Below, piece after piece: positions 26,487 through 34,831 of a stretch of DNA of 60,828 nt. A model generated the notes under the pieces. It was given only the letters and a program-made list of their open reading frames with translations. It had not been told where the DNA came from and did not search any database. The translations under genes and the position numbers were made by a program. How positions within the stretch are numbered: position 1 is the first letter of the stretch; every line of letters starts with the position of its first letter. This DNA is from Candidatus Zixiibacteriota bacterium (lineage in GTDB: Bacteria; Zixibacteria; MSB-5A5; GN15; FEB-12): contig JBFMDV010000012.1 in NCBI GenBank assembly GCA_040753875.1, positions 1 through 60,828 of the forward strand, given 5' to 3'.

Positions 26487-28334
26487 TCAGAGCTTGAAGC
26501 AGGGCTTTACTGGCAGTGGGCCACCGAAGGCAAACCAGTCTATAAAATACTGGAGGTCGCTGTTATCAACAGTACCATCGCAGTCACAGTCCGCGAGCGC
26601 TGCTGAAGGGAATATCTGCCCACCGAAAAAAAGGTAATCAACGATCACTGAAAGATCGCTAATGTCGAGCAGACCATCGTTACTGGCATCACCGTGCGAC
26701 AGTGACAGTACCGCCCCGAAGGCATCGACCCTGCCATAGCCATATTGGGTAGTGAAGCGGGAGTTAGTCCCCCAATCAAGCGTCGTATCCGCCGACTGTT
26801 TTAATATGTAGTAGACAGAGTTCGAAGAAAGGCCCGGATCCTTGGCCAGCACCAGGGCTGCCGCTCCTGCTACAAGAGGACCGGTGGCCGAAGTACCACC
26901 AAACTTGCAATCGTAGTCGACGTCATTCGGGCTGCTGCAGTTCCAGGTGACCGAGTAGCCACAAACTGACGTGACATTCGGGTTGAATCCTGCCGTACCC
27001 ATCTGATCTAACGTCCAGACGTCCCCCTGCAGACAGAAGTTACCGCTCGGCGCGACCACGTCCAGGTCACCACCATAGCAACTGTAGCTCCAACGGACGT
27101 CATTCAGTTGCAGCGCGCCAACGGCGAAACAGAACGGTTTGTTTGAAGGATATAGCACGTAACTGGTACCGGCGTTACCAGCCGCAAATATCACAGGGCA
27201 CCCCTTACCGCCTCTCCCAAACAGCGAAGCCCTCTCCAAGGCATCGTTGAGCACTGGGAATCCGTCTCCGGTAAATCCGTATCCCCAGCTATTCGAAAGC
27301 ACATCCGCACCGCTCTGGTAGGCATAGGATATTGCGTCTGCTACCCGGGTGACGTCTGATGTTCCAATGCCATTGTCATCGAATATCTTGACAGGCAGGA
27401 TCTCGACTGCGGGGGACATCGAGATGACCCCGCTGCCCGTGTTCACGCCCGAGAGGCTGTCCGTGGTGTGAGAGGCGCCAATGATACCTGCGCAGCCCAT
27501 ACCATGTGCCTCCAGATTGCCCGGAGCCGGATTGTCATCGTATGGAGTGCCTGCAATACCAGAGAAATCTCGGCCAGGAAGAACACGAGATTGCGGCAAA
27601 TCCTCGTGCGTGGTAACGCCGTCATCGACCACTGCAACTACGATAGTATCGATGGCACCGTGTATGTCCCAGACAGAAGCTGAATTGAAAGCTCCGATGA
27701 CCCGTTTCAGGTGAAACTGGCTCCCGTTGTAACGGTCATACAGTTTGTAGGTGAATCGCACCGGGCGAATCCCAAAAATCGGGTGCGAAAAACGCACTCC
27801 TGCCGCGTCGTGGAGATCGTTGGCCACAGTCAGCAGGCGTTTGCTGCCGGGGTCGGCGTTTCCCAGCACGTAGCAGTCCGGCAAGTACTCTAACTTTCGA
27901 GCAATAGCGGCACCATAATTCGCAGCAGTAGCAGCGACCGCTGATGAATCCATCCAGTCCTCAAAACCGGCCACCAGTTCACTTCCAACTGGAGCAGGCA
28001 CAGTGTCTGACAGGTAATAATACGGCTCGGCTGCCTCAATACCGATGGAATTGTTGAGCGTATCCAGAAAGGCATAGAGGTCACCTCCTGCTCCAATTAC
28101 CACGGCAAAAAAGCCGTTGATCATGTTGCTGTCCGGCGTCACGTAGCGAAGCCGGGAGTGCATGTCGAAAACCTGCTGCAGCGGAATCGTTGTGTCGAAC
28201 TTGATGGCAATCACGAAGCTGTCTACGCGAAGCGCTACCGGCCCGACGCTTCCGTAGTATGACTCGGCTTTGGCAAACACGAAGGTGGCCATAATGACCG
28301 AGCATGCCAAGCTTATCCATTTGAGAAATCGCAT
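26487..28334 (-). CDS. Secreted S8 (subtilisin-like) protease with dockerin-like tail
   Basis: A 615-residue secreted protein. It has a signal peptide (LKWISLACSVIMATFVFAKA), a pro-region of about 190 residues, the S8 catalytic domain and a dockerin-like C-terminus. The triad is visible as D237 (VVDDGV), H277 (EAHGMGC) and S482 (GGTSATGP). These motifs depart from the usual DTG/HGTH/GTSMA pattern, so it is a divergent but apparently complete enzyme. The tail has DASNDGLLDISDL...DYLFFGG, then CDGTVDNSDLQYFIDWFAFGG-like sequence, ending PCFKL. GAGGAGGG precedes the ATG. It lies 21 nt after the beta-propeller lipoprotein gene, so they are co-transcribed. The tail probably anchors or sorts the protein. 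Confidence 0.88.
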   Translation of the reverse strand: MRFLKWISLACSVIMATFVFAKAESYYGSVGPVALRVDSFVIAIKFDTTIPLQQVFDMHSRLRYVTPDSNMINGFFAVVIGAGGDLYAFLDTLNNSIGIEAAEPYYYLSDTVPAPVGSELVAGFEDWMDSSAVAATAANYGAAIARKLEYLPDCYVLGNADPGSKRLLTVANDLHDAAGVRFSHPIFGIRPVRFTYKLYDRYNGSQFHLKRVIGAFNSASVWDIHGAIDTIVVAVVDDGVTTHEDLPQSRVLPGRDFSGIAGTPYDDNPAPGNLEAHGMGCAGIIGASHTTDSLSGVNTGSGVISMSPAVEILPVKIFDDNGIGTSDVTRVADAISYAYQSGADVLSNSWGYGFTGDGFPVLNDALERASLFGRGGKGCPVIFAAGNAGTSYVLYPSNKPFCFAVGALQLNDVRWSYSCYGGDLDVVAPSGNFCLQGDVWTLDQMGTAGFNPNVTSVCGYSVTWNCSSPNDVDYDCKFGGTSATGPLVAGAAALVLAKDPGLSSNSVYYILKQSADTTLDWGTNSRFTTQYGYGRVDAFGAVLSLSHGDASNDGLLDISDLSVIVDYLFFGGQIFPSAALADCDCDGTVDNSDLQYFIDWFAFGGPLPVKPCFKL

Positions 28335-28355
28335 AATCCCTCCTCAGTCTGAGAT

Positions 28356-29426
28356 TCATCTCCCAGTCTGACATTTGATGTTACCAAACCATGCCTTCTG
28401 ATCAAAATAGTAGTAATTGGTTATGGTCTGACCTGGAACATCGAAAACGACCACATCCATGCCGTTCACCGCGCGCGCGCCCACCAGCGACTTGCCGTCG
28501 GGCGATATGGCGATCGGACCAACGGGTAAGTAGTCTCCCAGCACAGAGTCGTCGGCCAGACCTCGCGTACTCACCTCCTTTACCGTATTTGTGGGGATGT
28601 CATAAACATAGAAAGCCGAAGGGGCAGGCGGGCCGATCAGCATCGTCCCCGGATTAGTGAAGAACACATTGCTGCCGTCGGGTGAAACCACAATCCAGCC
28701 ACCTCCCGGAGAGAAATCTGTCCGGTAGATCAGCGAATCGCCGGCCACGTCGTAGACGCCAAAAGAGCACCCAAAGGCATCCCAGCGGGAGTACAAGAAC
28801 CACAGTTTCTCATCTATCGACGGAACTGCCTGGATGATGCCACCCGGCATAACTTGAACGCTCTTGCGGGACAACCGGAAACCACCGCAGAGGTCGAGCT
28901 TCGCTACTTCCCTTTCAGGCGTACTACCGTCTATGTAATAGAGCGTCTGACTATTCCTCGAGAAAACCCCATTGACAGCATACGCTGAATCGTCCGAGTA
29001 GATTTGTGAGTATTCAGGAATCTGATACAAGCGCACCCCAAGGCGCTGCTCGCCGAACAGGGCGACATATTTTCCATCCGGTGAGACAGCCGTGGTCCAA
29101 GTAGGATATGGCAAAGTACGGATGTACTCATCAGTTTCGATCTTGTACACGGACATATAGCCGCCAGATGTGACATAAAGGTATCTGCCGTCGGCTGATA
29201 CATTCTGTATTCCTACGTGCAACGTGTCATTGACTGTGTCCAGCACCCCTGTAGCGGGCGCAAATCGAAGCAGGATTGGCCCACTCATGTCGTTGGAGTA
29301 AAAATAGTAATTCTTCGCACCGGGTCTTGGCCCGACCGGGTTGTCGTCGCAACTTACCGGTAGTAGCACAACCACGCCGCACAGCAACAAACAGACACGT
29401 TGCAGTGTCTTCGTTCTCATGTCCAT
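28356..29426 (-). CDS. Beta-propeller lipoprotein
   Basis: A 356-residue predicted lipoprotein with lipobox LLPVSC after a short hydrophobic stretch. It has repeated propeller-blade sequences such as VSADGRYLYVTSGG, AVSPDGKYVALFG, VVSPDGSNVFFT and AISPDGKSLVGA, of the YVTN/WD40-like type, about 6-7 blades. ATG 29426 follows GGGAGG by 4-5 nt; ATG 29420 is also possible. It is probably anchored in the outer or inner membrane and acts as a binding scaffold. It is the first gene of a two-gene unit with the downstream subtilase. No enzymatic motif is seen. Confidence 0.8.
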   Translation of the reverse strand: MDMRTKTLQRVCLLLCGVVVLLPVSCDDNPVGPRPGAKNYYFYSNDMSGPILLRFAPATGVLDTVNDTLHVGIQNVSADGRYLYVTSGGYMSVYKIETDEYIRTLPYPTWTTAVSPDGKYVALFGEQRLGVRLYQIPEYSQIYSDDSAYAVNGVFSRNSQTLYYIDGSTPEREVAKLDLCGGFRLSRKSVQVMPGGIIQAVPSIDEKLWFLYSRWDAFGCSFGVYDVAGDSLIYRTDFSPGGGWIVVSPDGSNVFFTNPGTMLIGPPAPSAFYVYDIPTNTVKEVSTRGLADDSVLGDYLPVGPIAISPDGKSLVGARAVNGMDVVVFDVPGQTITNYYYFDQKAWFGNIKCQTGR

Positions 29427-29539
29427 TAAGCCTCCCGAGGTGTTCCCCTCGTCTTGTTTCAAATATAACGAATACCCCCGCGTGTCAAGAGGAAAATCAA
29501 GATTTTTTTGTCCATGCAACGGCGACCAAGGTGTTTTCT

Positions 29540-29668
29540 GAAACTGACAGAACCTGCCACAAACTGACAGAATCTGTCAGTGCGTGGCACCTCACAAACG
29601 GCAATCTTACTGCGTCACAATACATTGGTGAAATACATCCATTTGCATTCGCTGACAGATTCTGTCAG
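29540..29668. repeat. Palindromic CTGACAGAwTCTGTCAG elements upstream of the lipoprotein gene
   Basis: Perfect odd-centred palindromes occur at 29562-29580 (ACTGACAGA-A-TCTGTCAGT) and 29652-29668 (CTGACAGA-T-TCTGTCAG). A third, degenerate copy starts at 29540; it forms with the 29560 copy a 20-bp-period direct repeat, AAACTGACAGAAYCTGYCA. They lie between the NapC-type cytochrome terminator and the upstream flank of the lipoprotein-protease unit. Sharp palindromes in tandem look like operators for a dimeric regulator, but could also be a dispersed repeat. Confidence 0.7.
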
Positions 29669-29690
29669 TTTGCAGTCCCCATAAACAACA

Positions 29691-29710
29691 AGCCCGCCTT
29701 GCGGCGGGCT
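29691..29710 (-). terminator. Intrinsic terminator of the multihaem cytochrome gene
   Basis: AGCCCGCC-TTGC-GGCGGGCT is a perfect 8-bp stem with a tetraloop. On the - strand it is followed by TGTTGTTTATG. It lies 34 nt after the stop of the cytochrome gene. Confidence 0.7.
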
Positions 29711-29743
29711 ATGTTACAGATTCCACGGCAAATAAACTCTATC

Positions 29744-31258
29744 TCAATACCCCGACTCCGGCGTGTGGCAGTCGGTGCACTTGGCCTCTTTCCAGGCATC
29801 GTCGATATCCTCCGGATGCTGGAAATCAAGCCCGGCAATATCTTGCGCCAGATCGTGCACGTTCTCCGACGGCCCCTGCGCCACGATCAAGTGGCAAGTC
29901 CGGCAGTCGTTCTTGATCGTTTCCCCCTTGTCGTTCACTTTCTTGTTGTCGTGGCAACGGAAGCAGCCGTCGTTGACAAAGTGGCTCAGGTTGTTCTCCC
30001 GCGCCCGATAATCCGTTTTCATTTCCGGGAAGAAGTTCTCGGCATAGATAGTCTGAAGGGTTCTCGTGGCCTGCTCGATGTTTGCAGCCTGTGCTTGAGC
30101 CACATCGGGACTGTTCTCCTGATAATAATCCTTCAGCCCGCTGCCGATTTTCGTCTGCGCATCTTCCCGCGTGCTGTACTGCGCGTTCAGCAGATCGAGC
30201 CCCACCTGCCGCACCGACGGCAGCGTCGGCGATATCTGTCGCGTGGATAATGCCAGATTCAGTGCCGTCGCCGGAGCCAGAAACTTGTGGCTGGGCCGGT
30301 TGTGGCAGTCCATGCAATCGAACTTGCGGATTTCGACGGTCGGATCGGCTGTATCCGGTATGGATGCATCCGGGTCCGTGAACACGGATACCGTGCCGTC
30401 CCGTTTGGTGATGCGCACCCATGGGATGTTTTGTCGTTTGGCGTCGGTGGCAATGTATTCAACTTTGTTTTCCGCCAGCATGTGCCAGTGTATTCCTTCC
30501 AACCTGCCGGTGCGCGGATTGCCGCCGCCGATCTTCACCAGCAGATTGATCGTCCATGGCGAGTTGGCTTCATCGGTGCGGTAATAGGTCTTGGTGACCA
30601 GCTTCTCGCCGTAAAACTGCCGTGGCCAGTGACACCCCTCACAGGTCTGTTGCGCCGGGCGAAGGTTGCTTACCGGTGTCTGTATCGGCCGTTCGTAGGT
30701 ATCAAGCGCGGTGCGCCAGAGCTGACGGGTACCATCCAGTTTGGATTTTACATAGAACGATGCTCCGGGTCCGATATGACAATCGACGCAGGGAATTCGG
30801 GCATGCGGTGAATTCTGGTAGGTGACATATTGCGGCTCCATCACGGTGTGACAGGTCTTGCCGCAGAACGCCACCGAATCGGTGGCCTCATACGCGCGAT
30901 AGCCACTGTAGGCAACCAGAAGCACCAGCACGGCTGTCAGCCCCAGAAACAGCCACAGGTTGCGCATGTAGCTGGGGTCCGAGGGATCGATATAGAGATT
31001 GAACCGAACCCTCTCGCCGCGCCGGTGCGCCTGACGGACCTGGACCACGACCGCGATCAGGAATAGTACCACGCCAATCGTCACAACAGCCGGCGAGATA
31101 ACAAATGTCACCAGCGAGGTGTACGGATTCTCGGCCGGGGCCGCCAGGTCGATAAGGAGAAGAATCAGGAACAGGAACCCGCCGGCCATGACGAGGGCTC
31201 CACCCAATGCCGCCAGCGGGTGGCGATATAATGTCCGTTTTCTCAGTATCTCGTTCAC
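29744..31258 (-). CDS. NapC/NirT-family multihaem c-type cytochrome, seven haem sites
   Basis: A 504-residue membrane-anchored cytochrome. The N-terminal part has three hydrophobic helices (about 15-40, 48-75 and 100-122). The periplasmic part has one CX3CH site (CGKTCH, followed by TVMEP) and six CXXCH sites: CVDCH, CEGCH, CMDCH, CFRCH, CRTCH and CTDCH. The spacing FCGKTCHTVMEP...SPHARIPCVDCHIGPGAS is the NapC/NirT quinol-oxidase start, seen in delta-proteobacterial relatives. It probably takes electrons from menaquinol to periplasmic reductases or other cytochromes. No partner reductase is adjacent, so terminal acceptor is unknown. Confidence 0.9.
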   Translation of the reverse strand: MNEILRKRTLYRHPLAALGGALVMAGGFLFLILLLIDLAAPAENPYTSLVTFVISPAVVTIGVVLFLIAVVVQVRQAHRRGERVRFNLYIDPSDPSYMRNLWLFLGLTAVLVLLVAYSGYRAYEATDSVAFCGKTCHTVMEPQYVTYQNSPHARIPCVDCHIGPGASFYVKSKLDGTRQLWRTALDTYERPIQTPVSNLRPAQQTCEGCHWPRQFYGEKLVTKTYYRTDEANSPWTINLLVKIGGGNPRTGRLEGIHWHMLAENKVEYIATDAKRQNIPWVRITKRDGTVSVFTDPDASIPDTADPTVEIRKFDCMDCHNRPSHKFLAPATALNLALSTRQISPTLPSVRQVGLDLLNAQYSTREDAQTKIGSGLKDYYQENSPDVAQAQAANIEQATRTLQTIYAENFFPEMKTDYRARENNLSHFVNDGCFRCHDNKKVNDKGETIKNDCRTCHLIVAQGPSENVHDLAQDIAGLDFQHPEDIDDAWKEAKCTDCHTPESGY

Positions 31259-31449
31259 TGGCCTCTACTCTCTACGGTCCGGTATTTTGCTGGGGGGAAT
31301 ATACGTGCTCTGACGGTACGTGCAACAGGATTGCTGGCCCATTTTCCCCGTGAATCGGTGCCTGCGAACCGGGGCATTTTATCCGCAAATCCGGGAGAGT
31401 GCGTCGGTTGCACGAAATACATACGAGCTGGTATGTCAATGCTCGTGCA

Positions 31450-32004
31450 TCAGACGGCGACCCCTAAAGGGAAGCTGCGCACGGAAACCCACTGGCGGTC
31501 GGCGACCGGAGAGACCAGATTCAAGGTGGTCACCCTGAAACTCTCCTCAGGGAGGTACGGGACGATGCGCTCTTTGACCATCACCACGCGGTGGGGCGAG
31601 ATCTCACGGGCGACAGTCACGTGCGGGACAAACTGCTTGTGGGGAAGCGCCAGGTCCAGACCAGTGTACAGCGACTTGTACAGTTCATCCAGATTGGGGT
31701 GCCGATTGACCTGCCAGTATATCAAGGGAAACCCCGGATAGAAATCACCGATCGATGACAGCTCGAGCGGAAACGGGCCGATCCGGTCGGTTACGGGCTT
31801 GATAACGCGCGAAATATCGTCAAGCGACCTGGTGCACTGAAACGGAAAAACGACCGTCACATGTGCGGCGATGACCGAATGATCCGGGTCGTACTGGCGG
31901 CGGAGCGGCGCGATGACCTCGTCGAGCCCCTCGGGGAGCAGGATGACCACCGCGTACTTGTTGGTGACCCGGCGGTCCAGTTCATCGCTGTTGTAGCCAA
32001 ACAT
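31450..32004 (-). CDS. 2'-5' RNA ligase/cyclic phosphodiesterase family (2H) protein
   Basis: A 184-residue protein of the 2H phosphoesterase superfamily, defined by the paired HxT motifs AAHVTVVF (H48, T50) and PHVTVARE (H128, T130). Both are intact, so catalytic activity is plausible. Substrate may be 2',3'-cyclic phosphate RNA ends or another cyclic phosphodiester. ATG 32004 was chosen over GTG 32019; neither has a strong ribosome-binding site. It starts 36 nt after the OmpA-family gene and is the last member of that - strand run. Confidence 0.85.
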   Translation of the reverse strand: MFGYNSDELDRRVTNKYAVVILLPEGLDEVIAPLRRQYDPDHSVIAAHVTVVFPFQCTRSLDDISRVIKPVTDRIGPFPLELSSIGDFYPGFPLIYWQVNRHPNLDELYKSLYTGLDLALPHKQFVPHVTVAREISPHRVVMVKERIVPYLPEESFRVTTLNLVSPVADRQWVSVRSFPLGVAV

Positions 32005-32040
32005 ATTTTGGTGACCCACACAACCCGCGCCAGGGTGGTC

Positions 32041-33489
32041 TCATTTGAAAAACTGTATCTCGATCCGACGATTCCTGGCTCTTCCCTCGGCCGTGCTATT
32101 CGATGCCAGGGGATTGGTCTCGCCGCGACCGAACGGCTTCATTCGTTCGTCAGGCACCCCATACGCTACAAGGTAGTCACGCACGCGGTTGGCTCGCTTC
32201 TCGGATAGCCGCAAATTGGCCGCATCGGTGCCAATATCATCGGTGTAGGCACTGATTTCAAGCCGAATATCCGGCACCACCGACAACAGCGCCGCCAGTT
32301 TCTGAAGTTCGCTTTTCGCTTTGGCATCGACCTCAAACGAACCGGACATGTAATCGATATGGAGGATCATCGGCTTGGCGAAGATGGCCAGATCGACACA
32401 TCCGTATCGATCGACTTTGACACCAAACAGCGTATTGGGACAATCATCGAGTCCATCAGGCACCCCATCCTTGTCCGAATCGACGGGGCATCCGGTGGAA
32501 TCGATGACTGCACCGATCAGATTACCCGGACACTGATCGCGAAAATCGGGCACGCCGTCGAAATCGGAATCCACCGGGCAGCCATGAATGTCGACGCGCC
32601 CGCGCGCTTCACTTGAGGTGCCAGGACAATCATCGAGACCATCGGGCACGCCGTCCCGGTCGTTGTCGACCGGACAACCGTGGTTGTCGACAATCACGCC
32701 GCGCGGCGTAGCCAGGCAGGTATCGTCTTCGTCACGGACACCATCCCCGTCGGCATCGCCGACCGCACGCTGCGCCCGTCGTATGTCCGACGTTCTCTGG
32801 TTCTCCTGGTTCGCCTGCGGCAAGCGCCAGTCGTCGGCATGCTGGCTCCGTCCGAACCGCAGGTTAATCGACAGGGTACCGCCAATGAGCCAGCGATCGC
32901 GGGCAGCATCGATCTCAGAGGCAAAATTGGCTCCCGCGCCAGTGAAGTAATCGGCGCGCAGTCGACTCTCGATGAATGCGCGGGACGAGAGGGCAAAGAG
33001 AAACCCGGCAGAGGCGCCGACAAACAGTTCCGAAGCTTTGAAGGCGAGCTTTCCCTGATGCTCGTCGACCGTCTGGAACGTCGTGTCCCCCGCCGGGTCA
33101 ATTATCTTCCACAGCGTCATGCCGCCGCCGGCGCCAAGCGCAATGTTGAATCGACTCTGCGGTGATAAGAGCAGTCGCTGCAACGAACCCGCCACCCGCC
33201 AGGCGGTGAAGTCGACTGCCGCATTACTTTTCAAAGAGCCGATCGCGCTCGTCGAATCCCCCCCTGTTGTATTCGATAGTGTAACGCGGGAAGCATCGAG
33301 TGTCAAGCGCCAACTGCGGTCGAGATGATATTTGATGCTCGCACCATACGTCGCACCAATCTTGAAATCAAGAACCGAGCCGCCAGTCAACATATCGGCT
33401 CCGCCGTATGCGCCCAGCGAAAACTCTGCGCCGGAAGAGTCCAGTCCGAAACAGACAACCAAACTGACAAGCACAATCAGACTGCGCAT
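32041..33489 (-). CDS. OmpA-family outer-membrane protein with thrombospondin type 3 repeats
   Basis: A 482-residue protein. It has a signal peptide (SLIVLVSLVVCFGLDSSGA), a predicted beta-barrel of about 200 residues, a linker of Ca-binding TSP3 repeats (DADGDGVRDEDDTC, DNDRDGVPDGLDDCPG, DSDFDGVPDFRDQCPG and DSDKDGVPDGLDDCPN), and a C-terminal OmpA peptidoglycan-binding domain. That domain includes ISAYTDDIGTDAANLRLSEK and a GRGETNPLASN motif. It tethers the outer membrane to peptidoglycan. It follows the SpoIID-family gene in a run dominated by peptidoglycan genes, which suits the role. Confidence 0.93.
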   Translation of the reverse strand: MRSLIVLVSLVVCFGLDSSGAEFSLGAYGGADMLTGGSVLDFKIGATYGASIKYHLDRSWRLTLDASRVTLSNTTGGDSTSAIGSLKSNAAVDFTAWRVAGSLQRLLLSPQSRFNIALGAGGGMTLWKIIDPAGDTTFQTVDEHQGKLAFKASELFVGASAGFLFALSSRAFIESRLRADYFTGAGANFASEIDAARDRWLIGGTLSINLRFGRSQHADDWRLPQANQENQRTSDIRRAQRAVGDADGDGVRDEDDTCLATPRGVIVDNHGCPVDNDRDGVPDGLDDCPGTSSEARGRVDIHGCPVDSDFDGVPDFRDQCPGNLIGAVIDSTGCPVDSDKDGVPDGLDDCPNTLFGVKVDRYGCVDLAIFAKPMILHIDYMSGSFEVDAKAKSELQKLAALLSVVPDIRLEISAYTDDIGTDAANLRLSEKRANRVRDYLVAYGVPDERMKPFGRGETNPLASNSTAEGRARNRRIEIQFFK

Positions 33490-33538
33490 GACGACAACAT
33501 CGATAGATGAAATAGTGAAATCAAGAAAAACTCGGCGC

Positions 33539-34831
33539 TCAGTAGAGCTTCTTGAGATCGATCCCGGCGTAGTAGTGCTTCAGAATCTGGTCGTATGTCC
33601 AGCCGGTGCGCGACCAGCCGATCGCGCCGCATTGACACATCCCGACCCCGTGACCGTAGCCGCGCCCTTTGATGGTCACCTCGTTCAGTCTTCCCGCGGC
33701 ATCGTGCTCCGTCAGCGCATCGAATCGATCCGAAGGGAGGATGAGATCCGGGTTTGACGTTCGGCCGATCACCCACCGTATGCGGTCCTTGTTGAAATGG
33801 TAGACATCGGTTTCCGTCCGCACCACCAGCCGCTCGACGCGGCCGCCGGGTGTGCGAGACTGCACAGTAATATCGGTGATCGGTGCGATGCGGATATCAC
33901 GACCCCGATCGCCGGACAGATATTGCTCGATCCGCCCCCGCAGCTGCTTCTCGGTGAATACCTCCTGCCAGGTGTAGTATTTCGACCAGGAACAGGCGGC
34001 GCTGTCATCGACAGGCTGCAGGTAGGGCAGCTCTTTTTTGTCCCACACCTCGGCAATGTCATCGGTCATCCCGCCGCAGGTGGAGTGGTAGTAGGCGCTT
34101 ATGAAATCTCCCTGATACATTGCCACGTGGCCGGCCGTCTGCTCCACGCCTCGATTAACCAGCTTGTCCTCAACCTCCATCCCTTCGTAGAGCTGATCGA
34201 CGACCGTCGACTTGACATCGAATGGTTCGCCAACATACTGCTGCAAATGAGCGATAGCGTAGGTCCGGGCCGCTACCGCCTGCGCCTTGATGGCTTCCAG
34301 TTCGTTTTCATTCCGCTTGCCGATCTCGGGAGGCACCACACCCTTGAGGTAATCCTCCATGTAGACGACATTGATCACCCGGATATTCTGACCGTACGGC
34401 AGCACCTTGAGAATGCCGCGGTATCGTTTTTCATCGATGCGAAGCGGCGAGTTGTTGCCGCGCGGAATCAGGTTGACCTCGTCCAGTCCCTCCTGGATCG
34501 GATTTCCCCGATTGTCCTCGACACGAAGTTTTCGGCCGTCGACAGCCACCCGAACCGATCGGCTGGAGAAATAGACTGCTTGCTGTTCGCCGGTCAGACA
34601 CTCGACAGCGAATGACCCCTCGCCCCCCAGCGTGACATCGGCGTTGTTCTGGTCGATCAGCACCCGCACGAACGGCACGCGGATCACGGGCGTGACCAAC
34701 TCGTCTTTGAGTCCCGGCACCGAGGCGCAGCTCCAGATGAGCACCATAAGAAACAGCGCCATGCCGAGGCGAAGAGACCATTTGCCAACGGTCGTCACGA
34801 CTGCGATTCCTTGTCTAAGAAAGGTCCTCAT
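33539..34831 (-). CDS. SpoIID/LytB-family peptidoglycan-acting lipoprotein
   Basis: A 430-residue SpoIID-domain protein. The family cleaves glycan strands (lytic transglycosylase on denuded glycan). Characteristic segments are YLKGVVPPEIGKR, IKAQAVAARTYAIAHLQ, YYHSTCGGMTDDIAEVW, and the C-terminal GRGYGHGVGMCQCGAIGWS followed by QILKHYY. The N-terminus has a hydrophobic stretch with a weak lipobox LIWSC. ATG at 34831 overlaps the anmK stop by 4 bp. Outside endospore formers SpoIID proteins act in cell-wall remodelling; the anhydro-sugar product would feed the adjacent nagZ/anmK. Confidence 0.92.
   Translation of the reverse strand: MRTFLRQGIAVVTTVGKWSLRLGMALFLMVLIWSCASVPGLKDELVTPVIRVPFVRVLIDQNNADVTLGGEGSFAVECLTGEQQAVYFSSRSVRVAVDGRKLRVEDNRGNPIQEGLDEVNLIPRGNNSPLRIDEKRYRGILKVLPYGQNIRVINVVYMEDYLKGVVPPEIGKRNENELEAIKAQAVAARTYAIAHLQQYVGEPFDVKSTVVDQLYEGMEVEDKLVNRGVEQTAGHVAMYQGDFISAYYHSTCGGMTDDIAEVWDKKELPYLQPVDDSAACSWSKYYTWQEVFTEKQLRGRIEQYLSGDRGRDIRIAPITDITVQSRTPGGRVERLVVRTETDVYHFNKDRIRWVIGRTSNPDLILPSDRFDALTEHDAAGRLNEVTIKGRGYGHGVGMCQCGAIGWSRTGWTYDQILKHYYAGIDLKKLY

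Noticed and set aside
29562-29580. Terminator interpretation of the CTGACAGA palindrome.
   Set aside because: AT-rich weak stem without T-run on either strand; an operator or dispersed repeat fits better.
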